Part shown: in pieces, positions 1 to 5,841 of the stretch
Layout of the letters: each line of letters begins with the position of its first letter
How positions within the stretch are numbered: position 1 is the stretch's first letter
Assembly (NCBI GenBank): GCA_023135135.1
Contig: JAGLTT010000013.1
Coordinates: forward strand, 1-11,755
Direction: 5' to 3'
DNA from: Dehalococcoidales bacterium
GTDB lineage: Bacteria; Chloroflexota; Dehalococcoidia; Dehalococcoidales; RBG-16-60-22
Length of the DNA stretch: 11,755 nucleotides
Made by a program: the position numbers and the translations under genes
Notes under the pieces: model-generated
Seen by the model: the letters and a program-made list of their open reading frames with translations, nothing else
The model's database searches: none
Told to the model about the DNA's origin: nothing

Positions 1-160
1 GCGGTATCCCAATTACTGACTGTACGGCATTTGACTTAGCGGCACGGTTCGTGTCAAAATTCCGTTATAAGGGCCTGATTCACCTCTTTATCTGCTAATT
101 AACCTTGATTAAAAAGGATTTAGCCTGAAAAAGCTTGACAATTTAAAAAAAGAACGTAAA
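1..160. other. Upstream flank, no supported gene
   Basis: This AT-leaning stretch precedes the first ATPase gene. One plus-strand frame is open from the window edge to a TAA at 96-98 (31 codons), but its translation matches nothing I recognise and does not look like an ABC permease end, so I do not call it. No convincing promoter pair is visible; a TTGACA at 135-140 is too close to the start codon to act as a -35 box for the gene at 161. Confidence 0.4.
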
Positions 161-1144
161 ATGACGGAATTATTAAAAGTTAACAACCTGGTAACTCAAT
201 TTAAGACGGAGAGCGGCCTGGTTAAGGCCGTCGACGGCGTTTCCTACTACCTCGACGAGCAGGAAATCATCGGCCTCGTGGGTGAAAGCGGCTGCGGTAA
301 GTCCGTCAGCCAGCTATCCGTCATGCAGCTCATCAGCGCCCCGGGCGAAATTGCCGGCGGCGAGGTCATGTTCGAAGGCCAGAACCTCCTCAATTACAAG
401 GCCAACGGCCCTGAAATGCGTTCCGTACGCGGCGCTAAAATCGCCATGATTTTTCAGGAGCCCATGACCTCCCTTAACCCCGTCCTGACCATCGGCCAGC
501 AGCTTACCGAAATGCTGCAACTCCACATGAAAATGAACGATGACACCGCCCGTAAGAGAGCCATCGAGCTCATGAGCATAGTGGGTATTCCCGGCGCGGA
601 AAGCCGCATCGATGATTACCCCCATCACTTCTCCGGCGGTATGCGCCAGCGCGTCATGATTGCCATGGGCCTTTCCTGTAACCCCAAAATAATCATCGCC
701 GACGAGCCGACTACCGCCCTGGACGTTACCACACAGGCACAGCTCCTGGAACTGATGAAAGACATGGTCCAGCGTTTCCGCACCTCATTGATCATCGTCA
801 CCCACAACCTGGGGGTCGTCGCCCGATACGCCCAGAGAATCTATATCATGTATGCCGGGCGTATCGTTGAGTCCGGCACTACCAAGGATATCTTCAGTAA
901 ACCGCGCCACCCCTATACCATCGGCCTCCTCAAGTGCATACCCAGACTCGATGAGGAGGAGGGCACCAAGCTGGTACCCATCGAAGGTCTGCCACCCAAC
1001 CTGATTAACATGCCCACTACCTGCGCCTTCCTGCCCAGGTGTTCCTACAAACTGGATAAATGCGCCCGGGAACCGTGGCCACCTCTGAAAGCTATCGAGG
1101 GTAACCACTACATTAGCTGCTATGCTGATACCAAGGAGAAATAA
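161..1144 (+). CDS. oppD: Oligopeptide/dipeptide ABC importer ATPase, OppD/DppD type
   Basis: Cytoplasmic ATP-hydrolysing subunit that powers peptide (or related solute, such as nickel or sugar oligomer) import through an inner-membrane permease pair. Visible in the 327-residue product: Walker A GESGCGKS (41-48), Q-loop Q99, ABC signature FSGGMRQR (157-164), Walker B ending in DEP with catalytic E182, and switch His215. The C-terminal extension typical of the Opp/Dpp/Nik group is present, with cysteines at 288, 294, 301 and 320; in a solved DppD structure the equivalent cysteines hold a [4Fe-4S] cluster. The ATG at 161 gives the usual N-terminus, though its ribosome site is only a purine-rich A stretch. 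The next gene starts directly after the stop. Permease and binding-protein genes are not in the window, so the substrate cannot be named. Confidence 0.93.
   Translation: MTELLKVNNLVTQFKTESGLVKAVDGVSYYLDEQEIIGLVGESGCGKSVSQLSVMQLISAPGEIAGGEVMFEGQNLLNYKANGPEMRSVRGAKIAMIFQEPMTSLNPVLTIGQQLTEMLQLHMKMNDDTARKRAIELMSIVGIPGAESRIDDYPHHFSGGMRQRVMIAMGLSCNPKIIIADEPTTALDVTTQAQLLELMKDMVQRFRTSLIIVTHNLGVVARYAQRIYIMYAGRIVESGTTKDIFSKPRHPYTIGLLKCIPRLDEEEGTKLVPIEGLPPNLINMPTTCAFLPRCSYKLDKCAREPWPPLKAIEGNHYISCYADTKEK
1133..1138 (+). promoter_or_regulatory. Ribosome binding site for the second ATPase (GTG start)
   Basis: AAGGAG lies inside the last codons of the upstream ATPase, six bases before the GTG at 1145. It supports GTG as the real start and suggests coupled translation of the two subunits. 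Confidence 0.75.
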
Positions 1145-2134
1145 GTGAACCAAAAAAGCAATGATGCTATCCTGGACATCCAGGACCTGAAAATGTACTT
1201 CCCGGTTACCCGTGGCTTGCTACGTAGAAAGGTCGCTGATGTTAAAGCAGTTGACGGCGTTACTTTTAAACTAAAACGGGACGAAACCCTGGGCCTCGTG
1301 GGCGAAAGCGGTTGCGGTAAGACCACTGTCGGCCGCTGCGTCCTCGGCCTCTATAAACCCACCGAAGGTAAAATCCTCTTTGAAGGCGAGGATCTTGCCA
1401 CGTTTCCCGAAAAGAAGCTGCGGGAAATCCGCAGCAACATGGCCCTCATCTTCCAGGACCCCTACTCCTCACTTGACCCGCGCCAGAACGCCGGGAATAT
1501 CGTCGGCGAACCATTGAAAATTCACCAGATGGTCCTGAGTAAGGGTGAATACCGCGAGAAAGTGGAGCAGCTATTCGGCGTCGTCGGCCTCGACACCTCC
1601 ATGACCGACCGCTTCCCCCATGAGTTCTCCGGCGGCCAGCGCCAGCGTATCGGCGTGGCGCGCGCCCTGGCCTGCGACCCCGACCTCATTGTCTGCGATG
1701 AGCCCATCTCCGCCCTGGACGTTTCTATTCAGGCCCAGATTATCAACCTGCTGGAAGAACTGCAGGCCAGGACCCAAGGGCTCAGCTACCTCTTCATCGC
1801 TCACGACCTTTCCGTGGTAAGGCATATCTCCGACCGCGTGGCTGTGATGTACTTGGGACGTATTGTGGAAATATGCAGGTCAAGAGAGCTCTACGAAAAT
1901 CCGCTGCACCCCTACACCAGGGCCCTGCTCTCCGCCGTGCCTATCGCCGATCCATTCGTGGAGGAAACCCGCGAGCGTATCATCCTGAAGGGTGAAGTCC
2001 CCAGTCCGCTGAATCCGCCACCGGGCTGCTCTTTTAACCCCCGCTGTTTCATGGCTATACCTGAGTGCAGCCAGGCTGTACCCCCGCTACGTGATATCGG
2101 TGACGGCCATGAAGTAGCTTGCATCCGGGTGTAA
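1145..2134 (+). CDS. oppF: Oligopeptide/dipeptide ABC importer ATPase, OppF/DppF type
   Basis: Second ATPase of the same importer; such systems normally use a heterodimer of D-type and F-type subunits. The 329-residue product shows Walker A GESGCGKT (53-60), Q-loop Q104, signature FSGGQRQR (161-168), Walker B with CDEP and catalytic E186, and switch His220. The N-terminal insert before Walker A, with a basic GLLRRK segment, is characteristic of the F subunit. The C-terminal extension has cysteines at 295, 301, 308 and 326 in the same spacing style as its partner, so both subunits may carry an iron-sulfur cluster. It begins with GTG immediately after the upstream stop codon, preceded by AAGGAG. 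It is the last gene of its operon: the next gene is convergent. Confidence 0.93.
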   Translation: MNQKSNDAILDIQDLKMYFPVTRGLLRRKVADVKAVDGVTFKLKRDETLGLVGESGCGKTTVGRCVLGLYKPTEGKILFEGEDLATFPEKKLREIRSNMALIFQDPYSSLDPRQNAGNIVGEPLKIHQMVLSKGEYREKVEQLFGVVGLDTSMTDRFPHEFSGGQRQRIGVARALACDPDLIVCDEPISALDVSIQAQIINLLEELQARTQGLSYLFIAHDLSVVRHISDRVAVMYLGRIVEICRSRELYENPLHPYTRALLSAVPIADPFVEETRERIILKGEVPSPLNPPPGCSFNPRCFMAIPECSQAVPPLRDIGDGHEVACIRV

Positions 2135-2188
2135 CCATACCCGGTATATCCTGAAAAATTGGAAATGTCTGACTTGTAGCGCATTCCT

Positions 2189-2959
2189 TCAGATTTTAAG
2201 TCGCATACCTTCATGCGCCACGGTGATGGGGATGTCCAGCCTTCTAGCCACTGCTGAAATTTCTTCTTTAGTTTCCGGCTCAAGGCTGATATCCATGTGT
2301 ACCGCTATCACTTGGGGCAGGTAGCCTTTTAATTCCCGGAAGCTGATTAACTCCTGCTCAAGCATGTGGGGGGTGAGATGACTTGTTTCTCTGGCAAATA
2401 ACTCGCATTCGTCAGGCAGGGTAACTTCAATCATCAATAGCTGCGGAGATATATGCCGCCAGCAGTCTGATAACCCCGGGCCGGTATCACCCGTGTAAAA
2501 AATAGTCCTACCCTGATTATCGCTAATCTGATAACCAACGGTAGCGCCGAAATGGTTTACCGGTACAGCCAGGATATTGTGACCGTCAACTTCCTGCGGC
2601 TCTAGTGGTTTAATCGTGTTAAAATGAACGGTTGGTTTTGTCTCGGGTATCTTATGGAATCGAGGGTAAATCTTCCCGTTCAGCAGGTTGGTTTCAATAA
2701 TATCACAGACCGTAGCCGTGGAATATATCTGGATACTGGCACCACACCGGAAAAGATTCAGGGCTATCCCGGGAATATCCCGTATATGGTCGAAGTGTTG
2801 ATGCGTTATTACAACTGCGTTTAATCTCCGTTGCTCCTGAACGGAAAGGCTGGACGTCAGGCTTCCGGCATCGATAGCCAGAGTATCATCGATGAGAAAG
2901 CAGACGCATCTGGAAGTCAGTGTTTCACAATTGTGTGCGCCAAGAATACGGATATCCAC
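2189..2959 (-). CDS. Metallo-beta-lactamase-fold hydrolase, possibly a cyclic-nucleotide phosphodiesterase
   Basis: Soluble 256-residue protein with a complete binuclear metal site: HQHFDH (H53, H55, D57, H58), H136, D158 in the YTGDTG motif, and H221. This is the Lactamase_B_2 style of fold, which includes RNase Z-like enzymes and class II cyclic-nucleotide phosphodiesterases. The HxHxDH segment followed by I-x-x-I loosely resembles the class II phosphodiesterase signature, but it is not an exact match. The GTG start at 2957-2959 is supported by an AGGAG six bases upstream. It is the last gene of a minus-strand group with an adenylyl cyclase and an HD-GYP protein, which makes degradation of a cyclic nucleotide an attractive but unproven role. 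Other possibilities are a lactonase, phosphorylcholine-type esterase or nuclease. Fold is near certain; substrate is not. Confidence 0.85.
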   Translation of the reverse strand: MDIRILGAHNCETLTSRCVCFLIDDTLAIDAGSLTSSLSVQEQRRLNAVVITHQHFDHIRDIPGIALNLFRCGASIQIYSTATVCDIIETNLLNGKIYPRFHKIPETKPTVHFNTIKPLEPQEVDGHNILAVPVNHFGATVGYQISDNQGRTIFYTGDTGPGLSDCWRHISPQLLMIEVTLPDECELFARETSHLTPHMLEQELISFRELKGYLPQVIAVHMDISLEPETKEEISAVARRLDIPITVAHEGMRLKI

Positions 2960-2965
2960 TCTATT

Positions 2966-2970
2966 CTCCT
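2966..2970 (-). promoter_or_regulatory. Ribosome binding site fixing the GTG start of the metallo-hydrolase
   Basis: On the minus strand AGGAG stands six bases before the GTG at 2959. A second AGGAG lies further upstream, at plus-strand positions 2976-2980. The good spacing of the first supports GTG as initiator. Confidence 0.65.
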
Positions 2971-3038
2971 GCTATCTCCTTGTAACCCCTTACGTAAAAT
3001 CCCTCCGAGTGTTAATTTACGGTCCGATTATCTGATGA

Positions 3039-4175
3039 TCATTTACTGGTATTCATGCGAAGTCCAGATGAAAAAGCTTTTACGGCAACAGGGCAGAACT
3101 GACTGCCGGAACACTTATTTAATTCCTTGATTGCCTGATCGATGGTCATAGCCGGACGATAGGAACGGTCGGTGGTCATGCTATCGAAAGCATCAGCCAC
3201 GGCTATTATACGAGCCCCGAGCGGTAACGCATCACCCTTGAGTCCGGTGGGATAGCCTTCTCCGTCAAACCTTTCATGGTGATATAACACAAGCTCATTT
3301 GCCTTTTCCAGAAAGGAAATTCCCCTTAACAAGTTAGCTCCATCAGTGGGATGCTCTTGTATTACCTCCCACTCGTTTTCGGTTAGAGAGCCGGGTTTAT
3401 TCAGTATAACGGAATCAATGGATATTTTACCGATGTCATGGAGAATACTCGCATATTCCAGAGTTTCCATTTCCTCAGAGGACAGCGAAAGGTTAGCGCC
3501 GGCCAGCAAAGCGTATTCCATCACCCGCTGGGAATGCCCGCGTGTATACGGGTCTTTAGCATCAATGGCTGCCGCCAGGGTCTTAATGGTGTTTTTATAG
3601 GCATCAAGCACGGTCTGGTGCAGCTTCGTATTTTCAATCGCCATAGCGGCCGTATTGGCGACCGAAATAACGGCGTCCATGTCCTGGTCCTCGAATTGGC
3701 TACCATTCAGTTTGTTCAGGACTTCAATCACGCCCAGGATTTTCCCATGTACCGCCAGCGGCGCACAGACAAGAGATTTCGTGCTAAAGCCGGTGTAATC
3801 ATCAATCATTTTATGAAAATTCTCGCTACGGCTGACGTCATTTACAATCAACGCCTCTCCCGTGCGGGCAACCTGTCCGGCAATACCATACTTAGTACTC
3901 AATTTCACCTGCCGCAATGCTTTGCCTACCGGACCCGAGGCAACCTCAAAGTACAACTCATGGTCGTTGTCCCTGAACAGCAGTATTGAGGCCGCCGAGG
4001 CATTAAGAGTCTTCTGAGTCATTTTTATAACCTGTTCCAGCATCTGTGCCATACGCGGAACCGACCCGACCTTCTTACTTACCTCGTAAATAAGGTCCAA
4101 CCGCGCCTTATTTTCTTTTTCCACGCGGCCGGACACTACTGTTGGGGGTTGTGATTTACCCAGGCTAGATACCAT
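3039..4175 (-). CDS. GAF domain / HD-GYP domain protein, predicted cyclic-di-GMP phosphodiesterase
   Basis: The 378-residue product has a GAF sensor domain at about 40-183 and an HD-GYP domain at about 190-370. HD-GYP enzymes hydrolyse cyclic-di-GMP to GMP or pGpG. The metal and signature residues are all present: H214, the HD pair H246-D247 in LHDIGK, H275, H299-H300, the GEGYP motif at 305-309, and D328. The enzyme is therefore predicted to be active. The GAF domain could bind a small ligand or a cyclic nucleotide; its ligand cannot be read from sequence. No membrane segment or signal peptide is visible, so it should be cytoplasmic. The ATG has only a weak GAGAA-type ribosome site. It lies 36 bases after the cyclase gene and 79 bases before the metallo-hydrolase gene, all on the same strand. 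Confidence 0.92.
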   Translation of the reverse strand: MVSSLGKSQPPTVVSGRVEKENKARLDLIYEVSKKVGSVPRMAQMLEQVIKMTQKTLNASAASILLFRDNDHELYFEVASGPVGKALRQVKLSTKYGIAGQVARTGEALIVNDVSRSENFHKMIDDYTGFSTKSLVCAPLAVHGKILGVIEVLNKLNGSQFEDQDMDAVISVANTAAMAIENTKLHQTVLDAYKNTIKTLAAAIDAKDPYTRGHSQRVMEYALLAGANLSLSSEEMETLEYASILHDIGKISIDSVILNKPGSLTENEWEVIQEHPTDGANLLRGISFLEKANELVLYHHERFDGEGYPTGLKGDALPLGARIIAVADAFDSMTTDRSYRPAMTIDQAIKELNKCSGSQFCPVAVKAFSSGLRMNTSK

Positions 4176-4211
4176 TTACTATTTTCTCGCTTTCAAATCC
4201 AGCATGAGACG

Positions 4212-5033
4212 CTAGGTTAAAGATGCTACGGGTTTAAGACTCCGAAATAGCTCTTTGTTTTTGTCCGGCAACCTTTCAAACTCTTCTTTGCCTACCCACA
4301 CCAGCTCATTATCGCCCACTCCACGAATGGAAACATACTTGGGTATAAAGAGCTGGCGGTATTCGACGGGCATGTGCTCTCGAACCTGAAAACCGCGGTG
4401 GGGGAAGCCAAACGATAAGGCGCCTACCCGCGATAACCTGGAAGCATTATTTATACAATGGCCGACATAATCACTACCGTCACCCACACTGAAGACCTTA
4501 CCACGTGCTAAGCCGCACCTGAGAACACTCGGCGGTTTATTCACGGCCATGCTCATCTGGGGGTAGAATTCGCGCCTGTAGGCACGGCAAACCCCATAAA
4601 GTGTAGCTGCTATCCTGCAAATCTGGTCTTCCGTCATCCCTCTGGCATGCCAGATAAGCAGGAGCCCGTCTCCCAGGAACTTCACCAGGGTAGGAAAGTC
4701 CGCCCAAAATGTGCTATGGTTACCGAAATCGTTTTCAGTCAGCCCTTTCTTGATACTATTGAAAAACCACTCCAGAAAATCGTTGAGAAATTTAGGAATG
4801 GCGAGATACGAGTCTACCTGGTTGCAGAAAGTCGTAAAGCCAGTGAGGTCAAATACAGCGGCTATCGCCTCTTTCTCCTGGCAGGGCGCACTGATATCGC
4901 CGAGCTGCAGCATTGAGGGATTAAAGCTCTTGATAATTTCATCATTAAGCAGTTTTATTCCGTTTTGCTGCTTTTGGACAGTCTGGGTTCTTGGTCTTGG
5001 GGCTCTTACACGTCTTACTATTATCCTTTTCAT
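4212..5033 (-). CDS. Soluble class III adenylyl cyclase
   Basis: Predicted to make cyclic AMP from ATP. The 273-residue product is essentially one catalytic domain (about 55-215) after a basic N-terminal tail. Every residue class expected of an active class III cyclase is present with correct spacing: metal aspartates D62 (in FDLTGFT) and D122 (in FLGDG), adenine-selecting K118 and D188, transition-state N195 and R199. K118 to D122 is four residues, D188 to N195 seven, and N195 to R199 four, matching the well-studied mycobacterial enzyme Rv1625c. The Lys/Asp pair favours ATP over GTP. No sensor or membrane domain is attached, so control must come from partners, dimer formation or expression. 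The ATG at 5033 has an AGG directly against it rather than a spaced ribosome site, so the exact start is uncertain. It is the first gene of the minus-strand group. Confidence 0.87.
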   Translation of the reverse strand: MKRIIVRRVRAPRPRTQTVQKQQNGIKLLNDEIIKSFNPSMLQLGDISAPCQEKEAIAAVFDLTGFTTFCNQVDSYLAIPKFLNDFLEWFFNSIKKGLTENDFGNHSTFWADFPTLVKFLGDGLLLIWHARGMTEDQICRIAATLYGVCRAYRREFYPQMSMAVNKPPSVLRCGLARGKVFSVGDGSDYVGHCINNASRLSRVGALSFGFPHRGFQVREHMPVEYRQLFIPKYVSIRGVGDNELVWVGKEEFERLPDKNKELFRSLKPVASLT

Positions 5034-5114
5034 CCTGTAAATATTAATTCAGGTATGATAAACAAGCCATAAACATAATCGAGATATGTCTAAACATTCC
5101 GTGAACAAATGCAA

Positions 5115-5141
5115 ACAGAGGTTGATACTCTGTCTTTTTTT
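5115..5141 (+). terminator. Terminator-like hairpin with T tract, no obvious gene in front of it
   Basis: ACAGAG (5115-5120) pairs perfectly with CTCTGT (5128-5133) around a seven-base loop, followed after one C by seven Ts (5135-5141). It has the form of a modest intrinsic terminator for rightward transcription. The genes to its left run leftward, so it would stop antisense or small-RNA transcripts, or protect the downstream promoters from read-through. Confidence 0.45.
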
Positions 5142-5208
5142 AACATATATAATTATCTAAAATTTTCACCAACAGTAATGAATTACAGAAGATTCGTAAA
5201 GGTTCTGT

Positions 5209-5237
5209 TTGCTTTTAGTTGGTGGTGGTTTTATAAT
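5209..5237 (+). promoter_or_regulatory. Candidate sigma-70 promoter P1 for the glutamate synthase operon
   Basis: TTGCTT (5209-5214), a 17-base spacer and a perfect TATAAT (5232-5237). Transcription would begin near 5243-5245, giving a leader of about 130 bases before the ferredoxin gene. Confidence 0.5.
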
Positions 5238-5242
5238 ATTTC

Positions 5243-5374
5243 ATGACTGCTCTTTCTTGGCGAGAAGCGATACCTTTATGGAAAGCTATTGACGAAGTGA
5301 CGAAAACCTGCTATTATAAATTGAGGGGAATGCGGCAACCGTTTACCGCATTTATTTGTATCGAGAACATTTAA
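5243..5374 (+). CDS. Possible 43-codon leader ORF, overlapping the ferredoxin start
   Basis: An ATG at 5243 opens a 43-codon frame whose TAA (5372-5374) overlaps the ATG of the ferredoxin gene as TAATG, an arrangement typical of translational coupling. The start coincides with the predicted start point of promoter P1, so it would be read from a leaderless message; there is no properly spaced ribosome site. The product, beginning MTALSWREAIPLWKAIDEV, matches nothing I recognise. Promoter P2 lies inside it, which argues that the frame may be chance. Low confidence. Confidence 0.22.
   Translation: MTALSWREAIPLWKAIDEVTKTCYYKLRGMRQPFTAFICIENI
5289..5317 (+). promoter_or_regulatory. Candidate sigma-70 promoter P2 for the glutamate synthase operon
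   Basis: TTGACG (5289-5294), a 17-base spacer and TATTAT (5312-5317): five of six consensus bases in each box. Transcription would begin near 5324, about 50 bases before the ferredoxin ATG. This is the best promoter match found in the window. Confidence 0.65.
5329..5352 (+). promoter_or_regulatory. Hairpin in the mRNA leader
   Basis: AATGCGG (5329-5335) and CCGCATT (5346-5352) form a perfect seven-base-pair stem with a ten-base loop, just after the P2 start point and 21 bases before the ferredoxin ATG. The following TTATTTG is T-rich but not a clean T tract, so it may stabilise the message or affect initiation rather than terminate transcription. Confidence 0.4.
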
Positions 5375-5826
5375 TGAAAAAGGTATATGTTAAAGAGGAT
5401 GTATGTATCGGCTGTGGCCTCTGCGAGGTCTATTGCCGGTTAAAGCATTCCAAGTCAAAAGACCTGATTAAGGCCTATAAAAAAGAAATACCCCGGCCAT
5501 TATCAAGGCTTCGGGTAGATGAAAGCGGAATCGTATCTCTCTCGGTGCGGTGCCAGCACTGCGACGATGCACCATGTATTCGGGCATGCCTGACCGGTGC
5601 CCTATCGCGCGACCCTTCGACTTCTCTGGTCATGGTAGATGAAGAGCGCTGTATCGGTTGCGGTACGTGCACCCTGGCCTGCCCGCTGGGTGTGCCGAAG
5701 CTGGATACTTCGCAGAAGAAGATGGTCAAGTGCGACCTCTGTCAGGACGAGGAATTACCGGTATGCGTCGCCAACTGCCCAAACGAGGCACTTCTGTATG
5801 CGGAAGTCGAGGAAGCTCTTGCTTAA
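5374..5826 (+). CDS. Four-cluster [4Fe-4S] ferredoxin, CooF/HycB-like
   Basis: Electron-transfer protein of 150 residues with sixteen cysteines in four groups: C11/14/17/21, C60/63/68/72, C93/96/99/103 and C120/123/131/135. This is the pattern of the CooF/HydN/DmsB family, which holds four [4Fe-4S] clusters. No signal peptide is present, so it acts in the cytoplasm. I chose the ATG at 5374 (GAG eight bases before it); an in-frame TTG at 5356 would add six residues without family support. The flavoprotein gene follows 15 bases later, a pairing also seen beside carbon monoxide dehydrogenases. Here the partners downstream are glutamate synthase subunits, so I infer that it passes electrons from the flavoprotein to the glutamate synthase. 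It leads the operon. Confidence 0.9.
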   Translation: MKKVYVKEDVCIGCGLCEVYCRLKHSKSKDLIKAYKKEIPRPLSRLRVDESGIVSLSVRCQHCDDAPCIRACLTGALSRDPSTSLVMVDEERCIGCGTCTLACPLGVPKLDTSQKKMVKCDLCQDEELPVCVANCPNEALLYAEVEEALA

Positions 5827-5841
5827 TCAGGTGGTAACAGA

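Larger units (their letters stand above)
5034..5373. other. Divergent intergenic region with regulatory sites
   Basis: This 340-base AT-rich stretch separates the minus-strand signalling group from the plus-strand nitrogen operon. I see a terminator-like hairpin at 5115-5141, two right-facing promoters near 5209-5237 and 5289-5317, a leader hairpin at 5329-5352, and a possible small ORF at 5243-5374. No convincing promoter pair was found for the minus-strand genes, although several AT-rich -10-like hexamers occur between 5055 and 5080. No tRNA or known riboswitch was recognised. Confidence 0.6.

Noticed and set aside
3..98. Open plus-strand frame from the window edge, 31 codons
   Set aside because: Too short to judge; no similarity to permease or binding-protein ends that I recognise.
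125..127. In-frame CTG preceded by AAAAAGGA as an earlier start for the first ATPase
   Set aside because: CTG starts are very rare and the ATG at 161 gives the usual family N-terminus; the extra residues have no family support.
135..140. TTGACA just upstream of the first ATPase gene
   Set aside because: A -10 box 17 bases on would fall on the ATG itself, so it cannot drive this gene in the usual way.
2137..2147. ATACC/GGTAT inverted repeat after the second ATPase gene as a terminator
   Set aside because: The loop would be one base, the stem is short and no T tract follows on either strand.
2990..2997. TTACGTAA palindrome between the HD-GYP and metallo-hydrolase genes, considered as an operator
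   Set aside because: It is only eight bases, could occur by chance, and has no repeat or promoter partner nearby.
3438..3989. Long plus-strand frame of 183 codons inside the HD-GYP gene
   Set aside because: It is antisense to a gene with all HD-GYP and GAF motifs, and its translation shows no recognisable domain; it is a shadow frame.
5175..5200. GTAAT and GTAAA upstream of the glutamate synthase promoters as a second regulator array
   Set aside because: Their spacing is 21 bases, not a multiple of 11, and no pentamer lies between or beyond them in phase.
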